From Epiperipatus broadwayi (Eukaryota > Onychophora > Udeonychophora > Euonychophora > Peripatidae): 64,000 bases of DNA. The stretch spans positions 126,001 to 190,000 of the forward strand of contig JAQFVV010013062.1 in NCBI GenBank assembly GCA_028023455.1, given 5' to 3'. The position numbers and the translations under genes were made by a program. Each line of letters begins with the position of its first letter. The first letter of the stretch is position 1. The notes under the pieces are model-generated. The model did no database searches. It saw only the letters and a list, made by a program, of their open reading frames with translations, and was not told the origin of the DNA. Shown piece by piece: positions 1 to 15,400 of the stretch.

Positions 1-1948
1 GATTTCATGTTAACTGAACATGAGATACTGGAATACAATTATAACAAACTATAATTCAAAAACTAATTTCTATGTCAATGAAAAATACTAAGAACATTTC
101 AAGCATTATTCATCTTAATTAGATTTTATAATAACTGAACATGTAATACTGCAATAAAGTTTTAAATATCTAAAACTGGCAAACCAATGATTTTGACAAA
201 CAAAAATATTTACATTTCAACCATCTTTTCATGTCAACTATTTTGCTCATTAACTGATCATGAAATATAGCAGTAAAATCATAATAATGTATGTGTAACT
301 GGAGAAACCATTTTTATTACATTTCAAGCATATATTTATGTTAACCAGATTTCAAGTTAATTGAATGTGAGATACTGTATTAAAATTATAAGATATCTGA
401 CAAGCCAAATATGAAATATGTTTCCTGCTTTTTTTAATGTTAAGAGTACATGAGATACTGTAGTAAAATTATACCAAGATGCATGTAATTAGAAAAACAA
501 TTTTTGCAACATTTTAAGCACTTTTTTGGTAACCAGGTTTTATGATAACAGAAAAATTATAAACAATTTTTATAACTAGGAAAAATACTAAGTTTTATTT
601 GAGCATTTTTTATGTTAATTGCATGAGATACTGCAATTAACAATAAGGTATGTGTAATTGCCAAAACAATTTTTCTGACATTGCAAATATTTTTTAATGT
701 TAACCAGATTTCACATTAATTGAACATGATATAATGTATTAAAATTATAATGTGTAAGTTAGTGATATGGCAAGGAAAAATGCTTTGTACATGTCAAATA
801 TTTTTCATGTTAACAAAATTTTATTAATGTCAATGAAACATAGCAATGAACTGTGTGACTCAAGAACTATTTCTTCTATGACAAGGAAATATATTAAGTA
901 AAATTTAAGCATTTTTTATATTAACCAAAATTTATGTTAACTGAACATTAAATGCTGCAATAACACTATAATAAAATATGTGAAACTGGAAAATCAATTT
1001 TTATGACAAGCAAACATAACTATATTTCAAACATATTTTCTTGGTAATAAAGATGAGTTACTGCAGTAAAGTTATAAAGTTTGGGTAACTGAAGAAACCA
1101 ATTTTAAGGTATTTCAGTCATATTTTATTTTATTTAGACTTCATGTTACTGTAAGATATTTCAGTTATATTTTATTTTATCCAGATTTCATGTTACCTAA
1201 ATATGAGAGACTTAAAATTATAAGGTGTAAGTAATCCTAGAAATAATCTGTTTGATATTTCATGCATTATTAAATTTCCAATAAAATATGTATAATTGTA
1301 CAAAGTTTTACTTTTAGAGCATTTTTATTAACCCGATTTTATGTTAAGTGTCCATGAGATAATGCAGTTGAACAATAAAAGGTATGTGTAAATTGAAAAA
1401 CTATTTCATGTTAAGCAGATTACATATTATTTTAATATGAAATACTGCATTAAAATTATAAGGTGTTTTAACCAACCAAGTGATATGGCAAGATAAAGCA
1501 TGTGTAAGTGGAAAGACAATTTTTATGACAAGCCAAATATGAAGTATGATTCAATTATTGTTTTATGTTAGGCATACATGAGCTACTGCTGCAAAATTAT
1601 AACAAGTTTTGTATACTTGTAAAAATAATTTTCATGACATTTCAATCATTTTTTATGTTAACTAGATTTTATGTTAAATGTATATGAGATACTTTAGTAA
1701 AGTAACAATAAAATATATGTAATTGATATAACAATTTTTCTGATATCACAATCAGATTTTATACAAACTGTAAAATGATAACATCAGTGTAACTGAAGAA
1801 CCAATTTTTATAACAAAAAATAAAAATGATATTTCAAGAATTTTTCTCGCTAAATGTACATTATTCTGCAGTAAAATAATAAGGTATGTGTAATTGGCAA
1901 AATATTTTTTCTGGCAATTTAAGCATTTTTATGATAACATATTAAGTA

Positions 1949-2333
1949 ATAATTTACTAAGGCTGTAACCTTAGAAATAAGCGTCTGAAAAATACGAAGG
2001 TAGGGACCTCTATAGGTCTTAAAAACACAAGCTTACGCTATGAAGAAAAGAGAGAATCCTTCTTTACTTCAACCTACTTTTATATATAAATAGGTGAAGC
2101 TGAAGTGTTTTGATCTAAGAGTGTGAAGCTATTCAATACTTCACTAATTAAGTCCACAATTCTTATAATACATTAATACTCGCGAAATCTTAAGATTTAC
2201 TACGAGTCAATGAAAAGATCTTATAGTAAGAAATCTGTTATGATAATTTAAAGTTGTAATTATAAATTTTATTAAACGCCCATTATTATATTAAGTAATA
2301 ATTTACTAAGGCTGTAACCTTAGAAATAAGCGT
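1949..2333. mobile_element. Inserted element with 46-bp terminal direct repeats, family unknown
   Basis: The satellite pattern is interrupted here. The same 46-bp sequence sits at 1939-1984 and 2288-2333 and contains the small stem-loop ctaagg-ctgtaa-ccttag. The 13-bp sequence aacatattaagta occurs just before the insert (1936-1948) and just after it (2334-2346), as expected for a target duplication, but it partly overlaps the direct repeat. The roughly 300 bp between the repeats has no ORF. The structure resembles one and a bit units of a 349-bp tandem or circular element, or a very small LTR-like element. A diverged inverted relative lies at 24291-24359. Confidence 0.6.
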
Positions 2334-2905
2334 AACATATTAAGTACATTTGAAGCATTTTTTCATAACCAAAATTTACAATAACTGAACATTAAATTCT
2401 GTAATAACAATATAAGAGATGTGAAACTGGAAAACCAATTTTTATAGTAAGCAAAATAATAGCTCTATTTTAGTTTTGTTTTCATGTTAACCATATTTCT
2501 TTCTGATGGAAAGTAAGGTTACTGCAGTAATGTTAGCATAAATTTTGTGTAACTGGAGAAATAACTCAAGACATTTCAAGCTTTTTTCATGTTATCCAGA
2601 TTTCACACAATCAGAACATATCAGTCTTCATAAATGTAGAAGTAATCTGATATTTTATGCATTATTAAAATTACAATAGTGTATGTCTAATTGCACAAAA
2701 ATTTTTACATTTCAAAAAGTTTTTTATGCCAACCAGATTTCATGTTTGAACATAAACGTATGTATAAATTAAAAAACAATTTTTATGATATTGCTATTAT
2801 TTGTTATGTTAATTAGTTTACCTATTAACTGAATGGGAGACACTGCATTAAAATTATGTGTGTAACTGACCAAGTAATATCATAAGAAAAAATATTGTTT
2901 TATAG

Positions 2906-3380
2906 CAGGGGTGGGCAATTGTTTTGGCTCGGGGGCCGCATCGGGGGCCATTTTGTGGAAGCGAAGGTTAACGGAGGGTCACATCTTTTTTTCATGACAC
3001 AATAAACACACTGCTTTATTCCCTGTATTACCAAAGAAATATTTGTTTGTCCATTCTTCATTAAACACATGACATTCATTACCATTTTTACATTTTTTTG
3101 GAGCATTCATGGTTCCCAAAAGTTGGAAATATATATATTTGCTAATGCAAAGACAAAATTGAAATTAATCAGATCAACTGGAAAAGCACTATACATCGTA
3201 TCTACACTGCGCATGTTTATTGATGTGGCCATTCTAGTGGAAAATATGAGATGAATATTCGGTCATGCAACAGGAAGGAAGTCTCAGTCCAAGGTGGATT
3301 TTTCTGATTGTCTTGGAGGGCCACATAAAAACTCTTAGTGGGGCACATGTGGCCCTCAGGCCACTATTTGCCCACCCCTG
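2906..3380. mobile_element. hAT-type miniature inverted-repeat element
   Basis: The ends are the terminal inverted repeats CAGGGGTGGGCAA (13 of 13 matched), followed by weaker complementarity including a 'ggcctgagggcc'-like stretch. The flanks ttttatag (2898-2905) and ttttatgg (3381-3388) form a 7-of-8 target duplication, the length hAT transposases make. The element is 475 bp, GC-richer than the surrounding satellite, and has no transposase ORF, so it is non-autonomous. TIRs of the form CAGGGGTGGGCAA followed by a 'ggctcgggggcc' stretch are known in animal hAT elements. It inserted after the array formed. Confidence 0.88.
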
Positions 3381-4099
3381 TTTTATGGTAATCACATTTT
3401 ATGTTAACTGAACATGTGATGCAGCAGTAAAATTATAAGATATAATTGGAGAGGCAATTTTATTGACAAGCCATATATGAAATAGGTTTCAAGCATTTTT
3501 TATGTTAAGTGTACATGAGATATAGCAGAAAAATTTTAACAAGTTATGTATAATTGGAAAAATAATTGTCAAGATCTTTCAAGCACTATTCATGCTAACC
3601 AAATATGTTAAGTAAATTTATAAATGGAAAAATCAATTTTTATGACAAGGAAAAAGAATTTTTTATGTTAACCATTTTATGATGACTGTACATGAGATAC
3701 TGCAGGAAAATAATTAATTGTGTAATAGACAAAACAATTTTTCTGATATTACAAGCATTTTTATGTTAACATGAGATATTGCATTTAAATTTTAAGGTGT
3801 GTAACTAACCAAGTGATATATCAAAAATGCTATGTACACATAAAGTATTTTTTATTGTCAGATTTTGCACATACTGCCACAAAATTACAACAGACTATGT
3901 GACTAAAAAATCATTTTTTATTGCAAGGAATTATTAAATATATTTTATACATTTTTTCATGTTAGCTAAACTTTATATTAACTCAACATTAAACACTTTA
4001 ATAATAGTATAATATGGTACATTTTTCTGGTAAAACAATTTTTATAAGCTACAATAATAAAAACATCTTAAACATGTTTTTATGATAATTATATTTCAT

Positions 4100-7000
4100 T
4101 CTAATGGAAGATGATGTACCACAGTTAAAGTTATTATATTTGTGTAAATGCAGACATAACTCAAGGTATTTTAAATTTATTTCATGTTATCCAGATTTTA
4201 CATTACATGAACATGAGGGATTTATTCAGATTATAGTAAAATATGTATAATTGTAGAAACGATCTGTTTGATATTGTGAATTATTAAAATTACTGTAGGG
4301 TATCTATAATTTGAGAAAAAAATATTTTAAATGGTTTTTCATGTTAATAAGATTTCATATTAGCTGGACTTGAGATATTGTCATGGAATAATAAATCTTT
4401 ATGGTATTGCAATCATTTTTACATGTTAACTAGACTTTATGTTATCTGAATATGAGATACTGCATTAAAATGACAACATGCATGTAACTGACCAAGTGAT
4501 ATGACAAGGAAAAATATGTACAAGTCACATTTTTTAATGTCCAAATTTATGTTCAACTGAACATATGATATGGAACTACAATTATAAAGCATATATAATT
4601 TGAGAAGCAATTTTTTGACAAGTCAAATATGAAGTATGTTTAAGTATTTTTTATATTAAATAATAATTTTCATGACATGTCAAGTGATTTTCATGTTAGC
4701 CATTTATAATGTTAATTGTACAATTGTAACAAGGAATAATATTAAATATCATTCAAGCATATTTCATGTTAAATGTAAATAAGATACTGCAGGAAATTAA
4801 TAATAATAAAGTATGTGTGGTTGGCAAAACAATTTTTGTGAAATTTTACACATTTTTGTTTACCAGATTTCATGTCAATTGAACATGAGATACTGCATTA
4901 AAATTATAATGTGTGTAAGTGAACAAAATTCTATGTACATGTAAATGTTATGTACATGCCAAATATTATTAATTTTAACCAAGATTTCAGATTAACTATA
5001 CATGACACACTGTGATAAAATTATAACCAACTATGTGATTCAAGAACCATCTTATGACCAAGAAAGATATTAAGTACACTTAAAGCATGTTTTTCTGTTA
5101 ACCAAAATTTGTACTGAACATTAAATGCTGAAATAACACTGTAAGGTAGGTGAAAATGGGAAATAATAAACTGGATAAAACAATTTTTCTGACATTGCAA
5201 ACATTTTTTATCATTTAAACCAGATTTCATATTGATTAAAATCTAACAATGGATGTATAACTTAAAAAAACAATTTTATAATAAAAATACTATGTATATT
5301 TTAAGCATTTTTCATGGTAAATGTATATGGTACTGCAGTAACATAATATGGTATTGTAATGGGCAAATCAATTTTTCTGACAATGGAAGCATTTTTTATT
5401 TTAACTACATTTCATGTTAACTAAACATGCAATACTGCAGTTGAACAATAAAAATGTGTGAAAATGGAAAAACAATTTTTATGTTATTGCAATCCAATTT
5501 CATGTTAACTGAATAGCAAATTACTACGTACATCCCAAATACTTTTAACAAGAATTTATAATAACTAAACATGATATACTGCAATAAAATTATAACCAAT
5601 CATGTTACTCAAGAACCAATTTTTATCACAAAGAAACATTAAGCACATTTAAACCATTTTTTTCCTAACCAAAATTAAATGCTGCTATAACACTATAATA
5701 AAATATGTAGAACAGTAAAACTAATTTTATGACAAAAGTAAAAACTACCTTTTCTGCATGTTTGCATGTTAACAATATTTTTTCTAATGGAAAATTAAAT
5801 ATTGCAGTAAAATTAGCATAAATTTTGTGTAACTTGAGAACTAACTCATGGCATTTAAGCATTTATTCATGTTATCAGATTGCATATTACCATAACATAA
5901 GAGAATTTAAAACTATATAAGGTTATGTAACCATAGAAGTAATCTGATATTTCTTGCATTATTAAAATTACAATGGGGTATGTGTAATTGCACAAAACTT
6001 TATCTTTCAAGTATTATTTCATGTTAACTATACATAAACAATAAAAGGTATGTGTAAATGGAAAAACAATTTTTATGGTATTTTTCATGTTACCAGATTT
6101 TGTTAATTGAACATGTGATATGGCATTAAAATTATAAGATGTAACTGGAGAAGCACTGTTTATGAAAAGTCAAATAACAAGGTGAGTCTAATTGGAAGTA
6201 TAATTTTCAAGGTGTGTCTAATTGGAAAAATAATTTTCCTGACATTTCAAGCATATTTCATGTTACCCAGATATGTTAATTGTAAATTTATAATAAATTG
6301 TATTATTCAATTCTTATAACAATAAAAAAGCATATTTCTTGCTAACTACATGAGATACTGCAGTATAATAATAAAGTATGTGAAATTGGCAAAACAATTT
6401 TTCTGACATTTCAAGCATTTATTCATGTCAACCAGATTTATTTTAACTGTAACAGTATAATAAAATATGTGTAACTAAAGAACCTATTTTTATAACAAGG
6501 AAAAATACTGTCTACTTTAAGCATTATTACAGTAAATGGATAATATGGTATGTGTAATTGGCAAAAAAATTTTTTTGGCAATGCAATCATTTTTTAATGT
6601 TAATCAGGTGTTATTTTATCAGACAGTCAAAAATGCTCTGTATATGCCAAATATTTTTTATGTTAACAAGATTTTATGTTAACTAAACACAGTATGCTGT
6701 GATAAAATTAGACCCAACTGTGTAACTCAAAATCCAATTTTTATTACAATGAAATTAACCATTTTGTTAACTGAACATTAAATACTGCAATTATACTGTA
6801 ATAAAACTGGAAAAGCAATTTTTATGACAAGCATAAATAACTACATTTCAAGCATGTATTCATGTTAACCATATTCCCTTCTAATGGAAAACAAGCTACT
6901 GTTATAGAGTTAATATAAATTTTGTGTAACTGAAAAACAATTCTTAAGGCATTTTAAGCATTTTTTCACCATGAGAGACTTTATTAAAATTATAATAAGG

Positions 7001-10000
7001 AATGTGTAATTGACATTTTCTGCATTACTAAAATTACAAAGGGGTATGTGTAATTGCACAAAAGTTTTATATTTTAAGTATTTTTTCATGTTAAATATAC
7101 ATAAGCTACTACAGTTGAACAAGAAAAGGTATCTGTAAATGGAAAACAATTTTGATAGTGTTGCAATCATTTTTTCATGTTAACCAGATTTTGTTAATGG
7201 AACATGTGATATGGCACAAAAATTATAAGATGTTACTGGAGAAACAATCTTTATGACAAGTCAAATATGAGATAATCAAAATTTTGAAAAAATATTTTTA
7301 TGACATTTCAAGCACTTTTTATGTTAACCAGATATCCTGTTAATGTAAAATTAAATGATATATGTAACCAAAGGACCAATTTTTATAAAAAGGAAAAATA
7401 CTAAGTATAATTTAAGCATTTTTCATGTTAACACATTACATGAGATACTGCAAAAACTAATAATATTTTTTCTTAAATTACAAACATTTTTCATGTTGGT
7501 CAGATTTCATGTTAACTAACACAAGATATTGCATTAAAATTATAAGATGTGTAACGGACCTAGTGATATGGCAATAATAAATGTTTTGTAAATAGCAAGT
7601 ATTTTTCTTTTCAACAAGATTTTAACTAAAGGTGGCACATACTGCAGTAAAATTAAAATCGAACTGTATCACTCAAGAACCAATTTAATATTAAAAGGAC
7701 AGCTATTTTTTAAACATTTTTCATGTTTACCAATGTTTATGTTAACATTACATTAATGTAAAATTGGAAAATTAATTTGTATGATGAGCAAAAATAATAG
7801 ACATTTTAAACATGTTTTCATGATTACACATTTTTTTCTAATGGAAGATGAGGTATTGGAAAAAAGTTATAAAATTTGTGTAACTGGAGAAACAACTCTT
7901 ACAGGATTTTAAGCTTTTTTATATAGTATCCAGATTTTACATTACCTGATATTGAGAGATGTTGTTTGAATTGTGTAATTGCAAAAGCTATCTTTTTGAT
8001 TTTTTATGCATTATTAAAATATCAATAGGGTATACATTTTAAACAGTTTTTCATGTTAACAGTACAGGAGATACTGCAGTAAAACAATAAATGGCATATG
8101 TAAATGGGTAAACCAATTTTTATGTTATTACAATCATTTTTCATGATAAACAGATTTCATGTTATCTGAACATATGATACTTCATTAAAATTATAAGGTA
8201 TGTATAACTGACCAAGTGATATGGCAAGAAAAAATTCTATGTAGATGTCTATTATTTTTCTTCATGTTACCCAAATTTCATACAACTAAACTTATATATA
8301 TATATAATTGGCAAAGCATTTTTTATGACAGGACAAATATGAAGTATGTTTCAAGCATTTCTAGGTTAAGTACACATAAGATACTGAAGTAAAATTATAA
8401 CAAGTATTGCCTCAAATTGGAAAAACAGTTTTATCGCATTTCAAGCAATTTTCATGTTAACCAGATATGTGATTTCTAAAATTGTAATAAGATATGTGTA
8501 ACTGAATAACCAATTTTTATAATAAAGAAAATACTAAGTATCATTCAACCATTTTCCATATTAACTCTAAAAGAGATACTGCTGAAAAATAATGTGTAAT
8601 TGCAAGCAATTTTCATGTTATCCAGATGTTATGTTTACTGAATATGAGATACTGCATTAATATTTTTATGTATGTAAGTGATCAAATGGTATGACAAAAA
8701 AGACACTATGTACAAGTCAAATATTTATTTTAATGAGATTTTTTGTTAAATATGGTTTAGTGTGATAAAATTATAACCAACTTTGTCACTCAAGAATCAG
8801 TTTTTATAACAAGGAAACATTAAATGGACTTTGAGCATTTTTATATTAAGAAAAATTTGTTAACTGAACATTAAATACTGCAGTAACCTTATAATATGTG
8901 TGAATTTAGAAATTTAATTTTTTTGACAAACAAAAATAATAACTGCATTTGGAGCATATTTTATGATAACCATGTTTTCTTCTAATAGAAGCTCATGCTC
9001 TACTGTAAAGTTATAAAATTTGTTTAACTGGTGAAAAAACTCAAAACATTTTAAGCTTTTTTCATGTCCAAATTTTATGTTATCTGAATATGAGAGATAT
9101 TATTCAGATTATAATAAAATATGTTTAACCATAGAAATATTGTGAAATTTTATGTATTATTAAAATTAAATTAGGGTATTTAATTTCAGAAAAAAAAGCA
9201 TTTTAAGTAGTTTTTCATGTAAACCAGATTTCCTGTTAACAGTACATAAGATATGATCATGGAACAGTAAGTTGTATGTTTAACTGGAAAAACAGTTTTG
9301 ATGGTATTACAACCATTTTTTCATGTTAACTATATATGATATCTTAACATAAGGTGTGTATAATTGATTAAGTGATATGGCAAGGACAAATATGTACATG
9401 TCACACGTTTTTCTATATGTTAACCAAATTTTATGTTAATGAAACTTATGATATGGATTAAAATTATAAGATATATGTAATTTGAAATGCAATTTTTATG
9501 ACAAACCAAATATGAACGATGCTTCAAGCATTTTTTCATGTCATGTGTACATGAGATACTGCACTAAAATTGTTAAAAAAAACCATAATTTTCAGTGCTT
9601 TTCATGTTAACAAGTTATTATGTTAACTGTAAAATTGTAATAAGGAAAAATATTAAGTATCATTCAAGCATTTTCCATGTAATCTGTAAATAAAATACTG
9701 CAGAAAAATAATATTAATAATGTATGTGTAATTGACACACTATTTTTCAGTCATTATAAGTATTTTTATGTTAACCAGATTTCATGTTAACTGGACATGA
9801 GATACTGCATTAAAATTATGTGTGTGTAAATAACCATAATGCTATGTACATGTAAATTCTATGTACTTGTCAAACACTTCATTTTAACAAGATGTCATAT
9901 CAAATGTAGATAGCATAGTGTGATAAATAGTTTGCTGTGATAAAATTATACCCAACTGTGACCCAGAATCCAATATTTATGACAAGGAACCTAAGTATTT

Positions 10001-12200
10001 TGTTAACTGAACATCAATTGCTGCAATTATACTACAATAAAATATGCAAAACTGGAAAGCCAATTTTTATGAAATGTGTAAATAAGAATTACATTTCAAG
10101 CATGCACTCATGTTTACCATGTTTTTCTAATGGAAAATAAGCTACAATATTAGAATTGCATAAATTTTGTGTAACTGGAAAAGAATTCATAAGCTGTTTT
10201 AAGCATTTTTTTCATGTAATTTAGAATTTAGTTACCTAAACATGAGATACTTTATTAAAATTTTAGGGTATTTGTAACCAGAAATGTAATCTGTTTTTCT
10301 GTGCATTATTAAAATTACAATAAAGTATGTATGTGTTCTTGCAGACAATTTTGTACAATTCAGACATTATTTTTTGTTAGCCAGACATGTTAACATGAAA
10401 TACTGCAGTTGAACAATACTAAGTATTTGTAAATGAAAAAATAACTTTTATAGTATTTTAATTTTTTTTCATTTGAATTACATGCCATATTAACAAAACA
10501 TAAGATATTGTATTAAGTGATAGGGCAAAAATATGTACATATTAAGTACTTTTATGTGAAGCAGAATTAATGTTTAACTGGACCTATAATGTTGCAATAA
10601 AATTATAAAGTATGTGTTACTGGAGAAGCAAATTTTTGTCAAGCCAAATATAAAGTATGCTTTAAGCATTTTTTCATGTAAAGTGTATATGAAATACTCA
10701 AGCAAAATTTTAACTAGGTTTGTGTTATTGTGACAATTCTTATAACATTTCAAGCATTTTTCATGTTAACCAGATAACTGAAGTGCCAATTTTTAAAATA
10801 AGTGAAAATATTAAGTATATTTTAAGCATTTTTCATGTTAACTCTGTACATGAGATACTGCCAACATTAATAAGGTATTTATCTGACATTGCAAGCATTT
10901 TTTCATGTTAACCAGATTACATGTTAACTACCAAAAGATGTTGAATTAATATTATAAGGCTTGTATCTGACCTAGTAATCTGATATGGAAAAATGCTATG
11001 TACATATTAAGTATTTTTTATCTTAACAAGATTTGAACATAAATGTTGCACATACTGCAGTAAAATTGCAACTAACTGTATGATTAAAAAACCAATTTAT
11101 ATATTTAAAAAAACATGTACTTTTTAACATTCTTTTATGTTAATTAATCTTCATGTTAATTGAAAATTTTTGTAAAATTGGAAAAACAGTTTATATGATA
11201 ATAAAAAATAATAGACATTTCATGCATGTTTATATGATAATCATATTTTCTAATGTAAGATGAGGTGCTGCAGTAAAGGTATAAAATTTGTGTAACTGGA
11301 TAAAACTGTTAAGGCATTTTAAGCTTTTTTTTGTTATACAAGTTTCATGTTACTGGAATATGAAGAATGTCATTTAAATTATGTGCAACCATAGGAGTTA
11401 TGTATTTGGTATTTCATGGATTATTAAAATGACATTAGGGTATATATTTTAAGCAGTTATTTGTTGACCAGATTTTATGTTAAGAGTTTATAGAACAATC
11501 AATTTTTATGGTGTTGCAATCATTTTTCATGTTAACCAGATATCATGTTATCTGAACATATGATACTTTGTGTTTGTAACTGACTAATTGATATGGCAAG
11601 AAAAAAGTCCACATATCCTATTTTTCATGTTGATGAAATTTTATACAGGACAAAACTTCCATGGTATATGTAATTGTAGAAACAATTTTTACTATGAGCC
11701 AAATATGAAGTATGTTTCAATTGTTTTTATAGTATGTGTGCATGAGATACTGAAGCAAAATTATGACAAGGTTTATGTAATTGGAAAAATAATTTTCATG
11801 ACTTTTTATGTTAACCAGATATTATGACATCTGTAAAATTGTAATAAGATATATGTAACAAAACCAATTTTTATAATAATGAAAAGTACTAAGTATCATT
11901 CAAGCATTCTTTATGTAAACTGTAAAAGAGATACTGCAGCAAAATAATAAATTATGTGTAATTGGCAATCTTTGTGACATTGCAAGCATTTTTGTTATCT
12001 AGATTTCATGTTTTCTGAGTATGAGTTACTGTATTATAATTTTAATGTGCCTAAGTGACCAAATGATATGGCAAGGAAAAATGCTATGTACATGTCAAAT
12101 ATTTTTCATTTTAGCAGATTTATTGTTAACTAAACATGGCTTAGTCTGATGAAATTATAACTATTTTTTATAACAAGAAAACATATTAAATAGATTTTAA
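4100..12200 (+). repeat. Large duplicated block of the array, copy A
   Basis: Rare monomer variants occur in the same order here and about 8.4 kb further on. The segment at 5021-5520 contains a shortened monomer, 'aaataataaactggataaaac', and the pair 'cttatgac' / 'gttgaacaataaaaatgt'. It matches 13421-13890 at an offset of 8400. Boundaries are approximate, because neighbouring 1.1-kb units resemble one another. Confidence 0.6.
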
Positions 12201-12258
12201 GCATTTTTTCATAATAATCAAAATTTATGTTAACTAAACATTAAATGCTGCAATAACT

Positions 12259-12452
12259 CATTTACATCAATTTGCATAAATTTCCATTTCTACATTGCAG
12301 TTATAACAACAGCTATGAGTATAAGAAGTAGTCTTTTGAAAATGCTAAGCTCAATAATTTAATACTTTTATATTTTAGTAAATTAAAATTTTATTTTTAA
12401 ACATTTTTTAGCTTCATTATCTGTGCATACAGTTCACATATATAATAGTTTA
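12259..12452. other. Unidentified ~190-bp insertion inside the satellite
   Basis: A monomer reads up to 'aaatgctgcaataac', and its expected continuation ('tataataagatatgtgaaa') appears only at about 12452. The sequence between has no satellite motifs, no ORF and no clear terminal repeats. It could be a short retroposon or filler DNA. Confidence 0.5.
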
Positions 12453-12459
12453 TAATAAG

Positions 12460-15400
12460 ATATATGAAATTGGAAAATTAATTTTTATGACAAATAAAAA
12501 TAACTACATTTCAAGCATATTTTTATGTTAACCATCTTTTTTTCTAATGAAAGCCAGGTATAATATTTGTGTAACTGGAGAAGAAACTCAAGGCATTTTA
12601 AATTTTTTTCATGTTATGCATAGAAGTTATCTATTTGACATTTGATGTATTAAAATTACAATAGGTATCTGCAATTGCAAAAAATTACATTTTAAATGTT
12701 TTTCATGCTAAGTAATAATTCATGTTAACAGTACATGAGATACTACCAGGGAACAATAAATTGTGTGTAAATGAAAGAACATTTTTTATGGTATTGCATT
12801 TATTTTTTTTATGTTAACTAGATTTAATGTTATCTGAACATGAGATACCATATTAAAATTATAATGTGTGTATAAATGATAAAGTGATATGGCAAGGACA
12901 AATATGTACAGGTCACATTTTTTCATGTTAACCAAATTTATGTTAACTGAACTAATGATGTGGAACTAAAATCATAAGGTATATGTAATTTGACAAACAA
13001 TTTTTATGACAAGCCAATTATGAACTATGTTTCAAGCATTTTTTGGTGTTAAGTTAATATGAAGTACTGCAGTATCATTATAACAATTTTCATGGCATTT
13101 CAAGTTCCTTTCATGTTAAACAGTTATCATGTTAACTGTAAAATTGTAACAAGAAAATTATTAAGTATCATTCAAACATTTTTTATGTTAACTGTAATAA
13201 GATCTTACAGAAAAATAATAATAGTAAGGTATGTGCAATTGGAAAAACAATTTATGATATTTTAAACATTTTTATGTTAACAAGATACTAAACATGAGAT
13301 ACAACATTAAAATTATAATGTGTGTAAGTGACCAAAATATTATGTACATGTAAATGCTATGTACATGTCAAATATTTTTCATTTTAACAAGTTTTCATGT
13401 TAACTATACATGGCTTACTGTGATAAAATTTTAGTTACATGTGTGATTCAAGAACCACTTTATGACAAAGAAACATGAAATACACTCACAGCATTTTGTC
13501 ATGTTAACCAAAATTTGTCTAAATTGGAAAATAAGCTATGGATAAAACAATTTATCTTACATTGCAAGCATGTTTTTCATGTTAACCAGATTTCATATTA
13601 ACTAAAATTATAATAATGGATATGTATTTGAAGAATTAATTTTATAACAAAAATACTATGAAATATTTATAGCATTTTTCATGGTAATTGCAAATGGTAC
13701 TGCAATAAAACAATAAGATGTATGTAATGTGCAAAGTAATATTTCTGACAATAGAAGCATTTTTTATGTTAACTACATTTTATGTTAACTATACATGTAA
13801 TATTGCAGTTGAACAATAAAAAATGTAAAAATGAAAAAACAATTGTTTTGGTATTGCAATCAGTTTTCCTGTTAATTGAACAGCAAAAATTGGATCCATA
13901 TGTCAAATACTTTTTATATTAACTAAAGTTCATGCTAAAGTTCAAACATGGTATGCTGTAATAAAATTATAACTAACCATGTAACTAAAGAAACAATTTT
14001 TATGGCAAGTAAACTTATTTACTACATTTAAAGCATTTTTATAACCCAATTTTATGTTTAATTGAGCATTAAATGCTGCAATAACACTATCAAAAAGGAT
14101 ATGTAAAATAGGAAAATGAATTTTTATGACAAGAAAAAATATGAACTACATTTCAGACATCTTTTCATGTTAATATTTTTTTAATGGAAAGTAGGGTACT
14201 GCATTAAAATTAGCATACATTTTGTTTAACTGGAGAAACAATTCTTAAGATATTTGAAGCATATTTTCATGTTTTCCAGATTTTGTATTATTTCAACATG
14301 AGAAATTTTAAAATTATAATAATGTATGTGTAACCATAGAAGTAATCTGATATTTCATGCATTATTAAAATTACAGTGGGATATGTGTGATTGCACAAAA
14401 CTATTTTCAAGTAATTTTTTATGTTAACTATACATGAGCTACTAAAGATGAACAGTAAAAAAGGTGAACAATAAAAGCCATGTGTAAATGGAAAAACAAT
14501 TTTTATAATATTCCAATTAATTTTTTTATGTTAACCAGATTTTGTTAACTGAACATGTGATATGGCACTAATTTTATAAGATGTAATTGGTAAACAATCT
14601 TTATGACAAGTCAAATATGAAGTATATTTCAATAATTTTTTGTTAAGTGGGTTTAGTAAAATTTTAACAAGATGTGTCAAATTGGAAAAACAATTTGCCA
14701 GACATTTCAAGCACATATGTTAACCAAATGTCATGGTAACTAAATTTAAAATGTGTTATTCAATTTTTATAACAAGAAAAAAAATATTTCATGTTAACTA
14801 TGAATGAGGTATTGCAGTAAAATAATAAAGCATGTGCAATTGGCAAAACAATTTTTCTGACATTGTAAGCATTTTTTCATGTTAACCACATTTATTTATC
14901 TGTAACAGTACAATAAAGTACATGTAACTGAAGAAACAATCTTCATAATAATGAAAATTACTGAAACTTTTTCAAGCATTACTGCAGCAAAATAATAAGG
15001 TATGTTTAATTGACAAAACAATTTTTCTAACAATGCAATTATTTTTTAATGTGAACCAAGTTTCATTGTATCTAAACATCAAAAATGCTATGTACATGCC
15101 AAGTATTTTTTATGTTAACAAGTTTTAATCTTAAGTAGACATTGTATATTGTAATAAAATTATAATATCCAACTGTGTGATTCAAAATCTAATTTTTATA
15201 CAAGGAAATTTTAAGAATTTTGTTAACTGGACATTAAATGCTGCAATTACACTTCAATAAGATGTGCAAAACTGAAAAACCAATCTTTATGGCAAGCATA
15301 AATAAGACAAGCATGTAGTCATGTTAATTATATTTCCATCTCATAGAAAACAAGCTACTGTAGTAGAGTTAGCATAAATTTTGTGTAAGTGGAAAACAAT

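Noticed and set aside
1981-2020. Hammerhead in the 1949-2333 element ('gtctgaaaaatacgaagg')
   Set aside because: The CUGAUGA box is absent and no stem II can be formed.
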